DNA of 5,302 bases, taken from assembly GCA_017646185.1 (NCBI GenBank), contig JAGCNA010000320.1, positions 1-5,302 on the forward strand, written 5' to 3'. Below, one piece after another: positions 1 through 4,676 of this stretch. The notes under the pieces were generated by a model. The model saw nothing but the letters and a program-made list of their open reading frames with translations. It ran no database searches and was not told where the DNA came from. Position 1 is the stretch's first letter; every line of letters starts with the position of its first letter. The translations under genes were made by a program, and so were the position numbers. Origin of the DNA: Clostridia bacterium. GTDB taxonomy: Bacteria > Bacillota > Clostridia > Oscillospirales > CAG-382.

Positions 1-2
1 AG

Positions 3-1430
3 ATAAAGGTTCGCGGCAACTCCACCTCCTCCGGCGCAAAAAAGCCTTATAACTTTAAGTTAAGCTCCAAAACCGAGCTTTTGGGTATGGGCAAGGCAAA
101 AAAATGGTGTTTGCTTGCAAACTGCTATGAAAAAACGCTTATCCGCAACGAAATGGTATTTGATTTCGCGCGGAACGCCACCTGCCTGCAGTATACTCCC
201 GACAGCCGCTTTGTAGACGTTTATCTTAACGGCGTTTTGCAGGGAAACTATATCCTTTGCGAAGCCGTGGAGGCAGGCAGCAGCCGTGTGGATATTGATA
301 TCGATAACGGCGAATTCCTTTTGGAAAGAGATGTCCGTGAGGAAGAGGGCACAGTATATCTCAACAGCCCCGTGCTGGGCATACGCTTCGCTCTCAATGA
401 GCCGGAAGAGCCCACAGCAGAGCAGTTGAATTCCTTAAACGCTTTCTTAAGAAAAGCAGAAAACGCCCTTTCTTCGGGCAAAATGTCGGAAATCGAAAAA
501 TATTTTGATATCCCTTCCATCGTGGATTTTTATATCATCCTCGAATATTTCAAGCAGGTGGATATTTCCGTGGGAAGTACACGCTTTTATATTAAGGACG
601 GCAAGATCTACGGCGGTCCCGTTTGGGATTTCGACCTTACCATGGGCAACTGCCTTTCTTCCTATTACACTGCGTATAACAACGTGGGGGGAAGCGGCAA
701 ATCCTGCGAAGGCATATATTGCAACGTGGATTGGTTCAGGTATTTTAACAAGGTTGCCGAATTCCAAAAGCTCCGTAACGACCGCTTTTTGGAACTGCAG
801 GATAGTATAGTTAAGCTTTATACCCGCACGGTAAACGGCATAAGCTATATAGATACCGTTACAGCGGAAAACAGCGCTTCCTTTGCCCGTAACTATAAAG
901 AGGCAAAATGGAAGATAGATATAGTTTACAGCACATTGGAGCGTATTCCCGAAAAAACCTACGAAGGCAACCTCGGTTACCTCCGCACCTGGCTTAAAGA
1001 GCGTAACGAATGGCTGCTCACCCACTGGGGTCTTACCCAGCGCAACTACGTTGTGCCCGAAAAGGCTTCGGGTATGGAAGCAGACGGCGGTATTATCTAC
1101 GGCCTTAAAGCAGGGGTCACCCCTAAAAAGTGCGAAGATATGTTTGTGTTCAACGCTACCGTAACCACTGAATACGAATTCGTGGGAACCGGCAGCACCG
1201 TAAGAAACGAAGGCGTAACCTACGGCTTTGTGGTCTTGGGTGATGTGGACGGAAACGGTGTTGTGGACGCAAGAGATTACATCCGTGTCCGCCGCGAATT
1301 CCTCGGCACCTACGATATAGAGGGACTCTGCGAACTGTCTGCGGATTGCAACGGCGACGGAAAAATTTCCGCAACCGATTACCTTATGGTAAGACGCCAT
1401 ATCGTCGGTAATCTTGATTTATACGAATAA
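3..1430 (+). CDS. CotH-family (spore-coat-kinase-fold) protein with C-terminal type I dockerin, 5' partial
   Basis: The frame is open from base 3, so the true start and any signal peptide lie upstream; 475 residues are visible (numbered from base 3). Residues 4-8 read RGNST, followed by a KKPYNFKL stretch, LLGMG, then WCLLAN and TLIRN, which is the N-terminal signature of the CotH family. GGPVWDFD (bases 612-635) is the family's acidic active-site block. Known CotH proteins are atypical protein kinases of the spore coat; in anaerobic Clostridia, CotH modules also occur in large secreted proteins whose substrates are mostly unknown. A short beta-type module (about 1080-1235, with GLKAGVT and VGTGSTV) precedes the dockerin, as in many dockerin proteins. 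The dockerin has two calcium loops, DVDGNGVVDARD (1242-1277) and DCNGDGKISATD (1344-1379), with Asp/Asn at loop positions 1, 3, 5 and 12 in both. Dockerins bind cohesins, so attachment to a scaffold or cell-surface cohesin is inferred. Stop is TAA; a strong terminator follows 14 bases later. Confidence 0.9.
   Translation: MKVRGNSTSSGAKKPYNFKLSSKTELLGMGKAKKWCLLANCYEKTLIRNEMVFDFARNATCLQYTPDSRFVDVYLNGVLQGNYILCEAVEAGSSRVDIDIDNGEFLLERDVREEEGTVYLNSPVLGIRFALNEPEEPTAEQLNSLNAFLRKAENALSSGKMSEIEKYFDIPSIVDFYIILEYFKQVDISVGSTRFYIKDGKIYGGPVWDFDLTMGNCLSSYYTAYNNVGGSGKSCEGIYCNVDWFRYFNKVAEFQKLRNDRFLELQDSIVKLYTRTVNGISYIDTVTAENSASFARNYKEAKWKIDIVYSTLERIPEKTYEGNLGYLRTWLKERNEWLLTHWGLTQRNYVVPEKASGMEADGGIIYGLKAGVTPKKCEDMFVFNATVTTEYEFVGTGSTVRNEGVTYGFVVLGDVDGNGVVDARDYIRVRREFLGTYDIEGLCELSADCNGDGKISATDYLMVRRHIVGNLDLYE
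1239..1412 (+). other. Type I dockerin domain (two F-hand calcium repeats)
   Basis: Two duplicated segments each hold a 12-residue calcium loop followed by a helix: loop DVDGNGVVDARD then YIRVRREFLG, and loop DCNGDGKISATD then YLMVRRHIVG. Loop positions 1, 3, 5 and 12 are all Asp or Asn, so both sites look able to bind calcium. The helix after each loop carries the same pattern (Tyr, hydrophobic, VRR), giving the internal two-fold symmetry typical of type I dockerins. Loop positions 10-11, which commonly help decide cohesin specificity, are Ala-Arg in repeat 1 and Ala-Thr in repeat 2. Confidence 0.92.
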
Positions 1431-1444
1431 AAAACAACAAAAAT

Positions 1445-1474
1445 AAAAGGAACCGAGAAATCGGTTCCTTTTTT
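1445..1474. terminator. Bidirectional intrinsic terminator between convergent genes
   Basis: Arms 1445-1456 and 1461-1472 pair perfectly over 12 bp around a GAAA tetraloop (1457-1460). On the plus strand the stem runs into a T tract and serves the CotH-dockerin gene. On the minus strand the stem is followed by TTTTATTTTTG, so it can also end the leftward four-gene operon whose last stop is at 1487. Confidence 0.93.
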
Positions 1475-1486
1475 ATCGGTGGTGAT

Positions 1487-1981
1487 TTAGTAGGGAATAA
1501 TGTTATTCCAATAATAATTTACCTTTTTAGCGTAAATTTCCAACCAGCATTCACAAAAGCTGTATTTTCCTTCGCCGTGAAGATAACCGTAGATCACGTT
1601 ATTAAAAGGGTTTTGCGTGTTTAAATAGTGGTATATAAACTCGTAAGCGCATTTTTTGGAATTTATGGTTTTTATAAATAAATCCGCGTCCCAGCATTTT
1701 ACCGTTCTCTTACGGTTCTTTTCACGCTCCTGTACAAAAACACGAGCCTGAACACCGCATACAGATTTATAGTCATCAATCAAAGTAAACTCAACTTTCG
1801 CAGCATCTGTGACCATAAGCTTGTTGTAAGGGTTATCGGGATGCTCGGGTAATATCTCAAACCCGTCGGGAAATTCAAATACCAGCTTTCCGTTCCGCAG
1901 ATAAACTTTTTCCGCAATGCAATCGTGCAGGGTAAGGTTGGTATTGTTATCGTCGCAGTGAATAAATTCTTGGTTTGTCAT
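1487..1981 (-). CDS. Hypothetical soluble protein, 164 aa; last gene of the four-gene operon
   Basis: I do not recognise a family. The start is supported by a GAGG ribosome binding site 7 bases before the ATG (1987-1990). There is no signal peptide and no hydrophobic segment long enough to cross a membrane, so it is probably cytosolic. The first half alternates hydrophobic and charged residues (for example VYLRNGKLVFEFPDGFEIL, residues 26-44), suggesting beta strands. Residues 85-97 are basic (REKNRKRTVK). The C-terminal third is rich in Tyr, Trp and Cys (SFCECWLEIY, residues 141-150), with seven Cys in all. The start lies 26 bases after the stop of the upstream gene, and the shared terminator lies just past its stop, so it is the operon's distal cistron. 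Base composition is strikingly A+T-rich (18 G+C of 60 in 1501-1560, hand count). A role as cytosolic partner of the three membrane proteins upstream is only inference. Confidence 0.8.
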   Translation of the reverse strand: MTNQEFIHCDDNNTNLTLHDCIAEKVYLRNGKLVFEFPDGFEILPEHPDNPYNKLMVTDAAKVEFTLIDDYKSVCGVQARVFVQEREKNRKRTVKCWDADLFIKTINSKKCAYEFIYHYLNTQNPFNNVIYGYLHGEGKYSFCECWLEIYAKKVNYYWNNIIPY

Positions 1982-2007
1982 AAAAGTACCTCGATATAAG
2001 CAAAATC

Positions 2008-2463
2008 CTATACGCTTTCCGCAATATCCTTTATAGTCAAAAAGCGGTTGTAAGCGAAGGGAACCGCGTTAAGCTTTTTTACAAAAAAAGGATTGATTAC
2101 TATGGGGATAAACGTTCTTTTGATAATAACATTCGGAATCTGGCGCACGCACATATAGTATTTTTCTTCGTGCTTGTAAAAGGAAATATCATAATCGACC
2201 GACGCTGCGCCATCCAAAAAAATAATAATACGCGTTTCCTTTAGAAGCGTGTAGCTCATTTCATCCTGCTCGCTTTTCACGGATAACGTTTCCAACGCTT
2301 CTTCGGGAGAAATGTTCAAAAGAAAGCAGAAATATCTTGTAAAGGTATCCGTGTTTTCAACGCCGTTACACGCTTTTGCGTTTTTGAAAGTGGGTATCAG
2401 AATTAACACCAAAGCAGTTACGAATAAAGCAAAAAAGATTAGTACGTAAATCAGTTCATTCAT
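2008..2463 (-). CDS. Hypothetical membrane-anchored protein, 151 aa, single N-terminal helix
   Basis: No family recognised. Residues 4-25 form one strongly hydrophobic helix (YVLIFFALFVTALVLILIP within it), followed by a Lys-containing stretch and a soluble domain of about 120 residues that appears mixed alpha/beta (FTRYFCFLLNISPEEALETL, then strand-like RIIIFLDG and KYYMCVRQIP). No signal-peptidase site is evident, so an uncleaved anchor is more likely than a secreted protein. The frame stays open for 30 further codons upstream, but this ATG is preferred because GGAGG (2472-2476) lies 8 bases before it; the added residues would also overlap the 35-aa gene. It sits third in the leftward operon, 29 bases after the 35-aa gene's stop and 26 bases before the 164-aa gene. 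The basic residues after the helix argue for a cytoplasmic soluble domain by the positive-inside rule. Confidence 0.8.
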   Translation of the reverse strand: MNELIYVLIFFALFVTALVLILIPTFKNAKACNGVENTDTFTRYFCFLLNISPEEALETLSVKSEQDEMSYTLLKETRIIIFLDGAASVDYDISFYKHEEKYYMCVRQIPNVIIKRTFIPIVINPFFVKKLNAVPFAYNRFLTIKDIAESV

Positions 2464-2492
2464 TTTCCGGTCCTCCCTGACCAAAGCGTATC

Positions 2493-2600
2493 TCAATAAT
2501 ACAATAGCCGCAACGCTTTTCGTCGCCGTTGGGCAACCGTCAAAGCAGCGCAAATACCGATAACCGAAAACAGCAGAGTATAAAAAGTGCGTTTTTTCAC
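2493..2600 (-). CDS. Small single-helix membrane protein, 35 aa, GTG start, overlapping the upstream stop
   Basis: The reading frame begins at GTG (2600-2598), which overlaps the TGA stop (2599-2597) of the 93-aa gene as GTGA, the classic arrangement for translational coupling. GGAG (2606-2609), inside the last codons of the upstream gene, lies 5 bases before the GTG and serves as ribosome binding site. The product starts with a basic KKR, has one hydrophobic helix (TFYTLLFSVIGICAALTVA, residues 5-23), and ends in a basic tail (QRRRKALRLLYY). Stop is TGA, followed 16 bases later by the GGAGG of the next gene, so the frame fills the gap between two genes exactly. No family recognised. It resembles small bitopic proteins that bind larger membrane partners, which is inference. 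The alternative is that this is a non-coding spacer with a chance 36-codon frame; the overlap, ribosome binding site and composition make a gene more likely. Confidence 0.62.
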   Translation of the reverse strand: MKKRTFYTLLFSVIGICAALTVAQRRRKALRLLYY

Positions 2601-2878
2601 GTAAACTCCGGACCTAAATACGCAATAGCGTTGAGCAAGAGAATATAAATGCCCACGACAACAGCCACTATCACCACAGCAACGATTATGGAAATTACCA
2701 AAAGCGTTGTTCGTTTAACCATTTCATCGCGGGAATAAACAGAAAACGGCGCGCCCTGCTTTTTGTTTTTTATTTTTGCCTGCAAATAGCGAATCAACGA
2801 AACAACAAAAAATACTATCGCAGCCAAGGGAAGCCCAAAGAAAAATAAGTAAAAAAACGATGAAAAAAGATACGCCAT
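2597..2878 (-). CDS. Hypothetical integral membrane protein, 93 aa, two predicted helices; first gene of the operon
   Basis: No family recognised. Two long hydrophobic segments (about residues 5-29 and 57-82) flank a basic loop holding KIKNKK (35-40) and RDEMVKR (50-56). By the positive-inside rule the loop is cytoplasmic and both termini face out, a hairpin topology. The second helix is very rich in Val and Ile. The ATG follows GAGG (2886-2889) by 7 bases, and a perfect sigma-A promoter places the transcription start only about 15-20 bases upstream, so this start is firm. Its last codons contain the ribosome binding site of the 35-aa gene and its stop overlaps that gene's GTG, so the two are probably translated together. 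Size and topology recall small membrane proteins such as holin-like, toxin-like or transporter-accessory proteins, but nothing in the sequence singles out one of these. Confidence 0.82.
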   Translation of the reverse strand: MAYLFSSFFYLFFFGLPLAAIVFFVVSLIRYLQAKIKNKKQGAPFSVYSRDEMVKRTTLLVISIIVAVVIVAVVVGIYILLLNAIAYLGPEFT

Positions 2879-2901
2879 ATTTACGCCTCGCTTTCGATAT
2901 A

Positions 2902-2930
2902 ATTATATCAGACAAAAAACGAATTGTCAA
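2902..2930 (-). promoter_or_regulatory. Perfect-consensus sigma-A promoter of the four-gene operon
   Basis: Read on the minus strand, TTGACA (2925-2930) and TATAAT (2902-2907) are separated by exactly 17 bases, and TG one base before the -10 gives an extended -10. All 12 core bases match consensus. The leader is short (transcription start expected near 2895, ATG at 2878) and shows no obvious operator within the spacer. Confidence 0.92.
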
Positions 2931-2950
2931 TAATACACGGTGCGGCGGGG

Positions 2951-3133
2951 ATGTGTTTTCGCGGAGCGAAACATCGTTGATGCGAAGCATCACATCATTT
3001 GCAGGTCGTGCAACTTCATTTGTGCGAAGCACAACTTCGTTTTGTGTCCGCCTTGCGGACAATGATGTTCTCGCTTTGCTCAAAATGATGTTAGCCTTCG
3101 GCTAAATGAAGTTGTGTCCTGCGGACACAAATG
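2951..3133. repeat. Array of variable-stem hairpins joined by a conserved linker, about 21-bp period
   Basis: Short stems with mostly 3-base loops follow each other: TTTCGC/GCGAAA (2957-2971), TGATGC/GCATCA (2978-2992), TTGCA/TGCAA (2999-3013, 5-base loop), TTGTGC/GCACAA (3020-3034), GTCCGC/GCGGAC (3046-3060), a degenerate one (about 3068-3083), TTAGCC/GGCTAA (3091-3105) and TTGTGTCC/GGACACAA (3112-3130). Stem sequence differs from unit to unit but pairing is kept. A linker of form C(A/T)TC(A/G)T begins at 2972, 2993, 3014 and 3035, exactly 21 bases apart. From 3062 the linker appears as its reverse complement ATGA(T/A)G (3062, 3085, 3106), so the array is also a large inverted structure centred on the fifth hairpin. 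It lies between the tRNA terminator and the operon promoter. I see no protein gene here. Arrays of this look recur in genomes of gut Clostridia, from general familiarity; function unknown. Confidence 0.8.
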
Positions 3134-3167
3134 AAAAAATCCTCGTTCAACAGAACGAGGATTTTTT
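3134..3167 (-). terminator. Intrinsic terminator of the tRNA-Val transcript
   Basis: Arms 3134-3148 and 3153-3167 pair over 15 bp around a 4-base loop (AACA on the plus strand). The GC-rich core is CCTCGTTC/GAACGAGG, and the T run lies downstream on the minus strand. The stem begins at the last base of the tRNA's encoded CCA, so the terminator directly abuts the mature tRNA end. It is symmetric and could also act on rightward transcripts, but no rightward gene ends here. Confidence 0.92.
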
Positions 3168-3243
3168 GGTGGAGACTACAGGACTCGAACCTGTGACCCC
3201 TTGCACGTCAAGCAAGTGCTCTAGCCAACTGGGCTAAGCCTCC
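3167..3243 (-). tRNA. tRNA-Val (anticodon GAC), CCA encoded
   Basis: The 77-base cloverleaf is complete. Acceptor arms GGAGGCT and AGTCTCC pair with one G-U. The anticodon stem CTTGC/GCAAG closes the loop TTGACGT, giving anticodon GAC, which reads valine codons GUC and GUU. The T stem ACAGG/CCTGT closes TTCGAGT. Discriminator A and the CCA end are encoded. The D stem is GCCC against GAGC, leaving a C-A mismatch at positions 12-23 where U-A is usual. The gene has its own promoter (3255-3283) and a terminator directly at its 3' end, so it is a single-gene unit, though read-through from the SGNH gene upstream could add to its expression. Confidence 0.93.
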
Positions 3244-3254
3244 GCGCAAGTGAG

Positions 3255-3283
3255 ATTATATCACAAGGGTTGGCAAAAATCAA
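3255..3283 (-). promoter_or_regulatory. Sigma-A promoter of tRNA-Val
   Basis: On the minus strand, TTGATT (3278-3283) and TATAAT (3255-3260) are 17 bases apart, and TG one base before the -10 gives an extended -10. Transcription should start about 5 bases before the mature tRNA end at 3243. The -35 lies 4 bases beyond the stop codon of the SGNH gene. A 6-bp dyad, GGGTTG/CAACCC (3267-3272 and 3281-3286), spans the -35 and spacer. Confidence 0.85.
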
Positions 3284-3286
3284 CCC

Positions 3287-4525
3287 CTATTTTCTTTTGC
3301 TTGCGGCGCGTTTTTTCTTGAAGGCGTTTATCTTTTTATTTACGATTACCATTGCCGCCACGGTAGCTGCAGTTCCCGCTGCCGCGCCGATAACGCCCCA
3401 TTTAAGGTTGTGTGTATCGGCTTTTTTACATTTTTCGGCTTTTTTCTTTTCCACAACCGCTTCTACGGTTTCCTTTATCTGCTTTTCGTCCAGTCCGCCG
3501 CAGGCGTTAAGGGCGATCTTTTGCAGTTTTTCGGCGGTGTTTTTATCAAGCCCTGCGGTGTAGGTATTGCCTACGGGGTTTATTTTGCAGAAGGAATAAA
3601 GATGACAGCACGCCGCCAGATAGCTTCCCGCCTTGGAATGGTGGGATTCATCGTCGGCATACAGATTTATCTCGGGGTGTTTAACAATACAATCGGAAAA
3701 AGCATTCGCCACGGGGCACACGGGTATATCGTAAAGATCGCCCATTGCCATAAAGGTTTTGCACATATCCGCATTGGCGGCAATACGCTTGCTTTTATCC
3801 GGCTCATAGCCGTATCTCATATACAGCAGAGGCTTTGCTCCGTTTTCCGCAACCAGCGTAAGCAGCTTTTCCAAAGCTTCTGTACGCTTGCCGAAGGGGC
3901 AGGGAGTTCCGTCCTGCAAAACGATATAATCATATTTCTTTGCGCCCAGCATTTTACGCAGTGCCTGACCTCTGGGGTGGTTTTCGTCTGCGTATTCATA
4001 AAAATATGCGCTGCCAAAGGTACAGTAATCCACAGAAACGTCCAACCCTGCGGCTTTGCACAAGCCTTTGAACTTTATGGGGTTGCCGTTTATATATGTG
4101 CAGGAATTACCCACAAACAGATATTTTACCGTGTTTTCCGTTTCGTTTTCGGAAATATCCGCAACGACCGTTAAGGTTCCGTCCTCGTACTTTGCGTATA
4201 AGGGGTAAATAAGAGAAATGGTGGAATTGTGTATAACGGCGCCTTCTGTTGCCAAAAGGTAGTATTTATACAAAGGGTGGGTGGCGGAAAACGCAACCGC
4301 AAAACCGTTTTCGGGCAAAACCACGCTTTTTTGCACGCTGTATTCGCCGGAAGAAAGGTTGCTTCCTCCTTCGTAAAGGTTTCCGTCCTTATCAAACACC
4401 AGTATATATGCGTTGCGCAGACCGTAAGTGTCTGCATCCATAACAGCGGTATCACGGTACAAGGTAAGGCTGTCTGCCATAAAAGGACGGTCGTATGCGG
4501 TTATATAAAAAATTTGGGTCTTCAA
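3287..4525 (-). CDS. SGNH/GDSL-hydrolase-like protein with C-terminal membrane anchor, 412 aa
   Basis: Three parts are visible. Residues 1-130 form a strand-rich N-terminal region of unknown type. Residues about 133-315 form an SGNH-type alpha/beta hydrolase fold: block I is LFVGNS with candidate nucleophile Ser141, block II is FGSAYFYEY (Gly171), block III is YIVLQDG (Gln204 in the Q-containing variant), and block V is DDESHHSKAGSYLAA with candidate Asp292 and His295 in a D-x-x-H pattern. SGNH enzymes cleave ester bonds of acylated sugars, lipids and similar substrates; the substrate here cannot be read from sequence. Residues 352-370 are highly charged, 376-396 make one hydrophobic helix (GVIGAAAGTAATVAAMVIV) and a Lys/Arg-rich tail ends the protein. 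No signal peptide is seen, and 12 Cys residues fit a cytosolic location. The start is TTG: AGGGGG (4534-4539) lies 8 bases before it and a consensus promoter lies upstream; the next in-frame ATG (Met17, 4477) lacks such support. No terminator separates it from tRNA-Val. Confidence 0.85.
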   Translation of the reverse strand: MKTQIFYITAYDRPFMADSLTLYRDTAVMDADTYGLRNAYILVFDKDGNLYEGGSNLSSGEYSVQKSVVLPENGFAVAFSATHPLYKYYLLATEGAVIHNSTISLIYPLYAKYEDGTLTVVADISENETENTVKYLFVGNSCTYINGNPIKFKGLCKAAGLDVSVDYCTFGSAYFYEYADENHPRGQALRKMLGAKKYDYIVLQDGTPCPFGKRTEALEKLLTLVAENGAKPLLYMRYGYEPDKSKRIAANADMCKTFMAMGDLYDIPVCPVANAFSDCIVKHPEINLYADDESHHSKAGSYLAACCHLYSFCKINPVGNTYTAGLDKNTAEKLQKIALNACGGLDEKQIKETVEAVVEKKKAEKCKKADTHNLKWGVIGAAAGTAATVAAMVIVNKKINAFKKKRAASKRK

Positions 4526-4558
4526 GTATTTATCCCCCTTTTGCCGTTATTTTTATTC

Positions 4559-4588
4559 ATTATACCACTTAATACCGCTTTTTGTCAA
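4559..4588 (-). promoter_or_regulatory. Sigma-A promoter of the SGNH-like gene
   Basis: On the minus strand, TTGACA (4583-4588) and TATAAT (4559-4564) both match consensus fully, with an 18-base spacer. Transcription should start near 4552, giving a leader of about 27 bases that carries the AGGGGG ribosome binding site. It is divergent from the Mrp promoter; the two -35 boxes are 28 bases apart. Confidence 0.88.
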
Positions 4589-4600
4589 TGAGTGCAAATC

Positions 4601-4634
4601 TTTTGCCTTTATATAATTGACATTTCAGGCAAAA
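4601..4634. promoter_or_regulatory. Inverted repeat bracketing the -35 box of the Mrp gene
   Basis: TTTTGCCT (4601-4608) and AGGCAAAA (4627-4634) are exact reverse complements with an 18-base spacer; the -35 hexamer TTGACA (4617-4622) lies between them. Half-sites sit 26 bases apart centre to centre. This placement suits an operator, but binding by a regulator is inference, and AT-rich intergenic DNA yields such repeats by chance at times. Confidence 0.4.
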
Positions 4635-4645
4635 AGGGGTATATT
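4617..4645 (+). promoter_or_regulatory. Sigma-A promoter of the Mrp/NBP35 gene
   Basis: TTGACA (4617-4622) is followed after 17 bases by TATATT (4640-4645), five of six matches to the -10 consensus. The leader carries AAGGAG (4661-4666), 10 bases before the ATG. A 15-base perfect palindrome covers the -10. Confidence 0.8.
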
Positions 4646-4652
4646 ATATACC
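4638..4652. promoter_or_regulatory. Perfect palindrome over the -10 of the Mrp promoter, possible operator
   Basis: GGTATAT (4638-4644) and ATATACC (4646-4652) are exact reverse complements around a single central T. The palindrome contains the whole -10 box, so any dimeric protein bound here would block RNA polymerase. No regulator gene lies in the window; much of the symmetry is AT alternation, so chance is possible. Confidence 0.4.
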
Positions 4653-4676
4653 GAAAAGAAAAGGAGATGTTTTAAT

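Noticed and set aside
447..1400. Long minus-strand open frame (317 codons) opposite the CotH-dockerin gene
   Set aside because: It is the complement shadow of a gene with clear CotH and dockerin motifs; it has no recognisable domain of its own.
2464..2553. Upstream extension of the 151-aa gene by 30 residues
   Set aside because: The internal ATG at 2463 has GGAGG 8 bases before it. The extension would remove the membrane helix from the N terminus and overlap the 35-aa gene.
2724..3083. Minus-strand open frame of 119 codons crossing the hairpin array and the operon promoter
   Set aside because: It exists because the array lacks stops in this frame. It runs through the consensus promoter and out of frame into the 93-aa gene.
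2776..3105. Plus-strand open frame of 109 codons over the array
   Set aside because: It is antisense to the 93-aa gene and then translates the hairpin repeats; no ribosome binding site or family resemblance.
2951..3133. CRISPR array
   Set aside because: The constant part is only about 6 bases, the variable parts are self-complementary stems, and the linker flips orientation. No cas gene is near.
3267..3286. Stem GGGTTG/CAACCC as a terminator for the SGNH-like gene
   Set aside because: Only 6 bp, and no T run follows on the minus strand; it overlaps the tRNA promoter instead.
3410..4174. Plus-strand open frame of 254 codons
   Set aside because: It is the complement shadow of the SGNH-like gene, which has a promoter, ribosome binding site and catalytic blocks.
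4522..4560. 12-residue leader peptide (ATG at 4560) whose TGA overlaps the TTG start of the SGNH-like gene
   Set aside because: Its ATG lies within the -10 box, so the expected transcript starts downstream of it and cannot carry it.
4229..4591. Plus-strand open frame of 120 codons between the SGNH-like gene and the Mrp gene
   Set aside because: Mostly antisense to the SGNH-like gene and then covers its promoter; no supporting signals.
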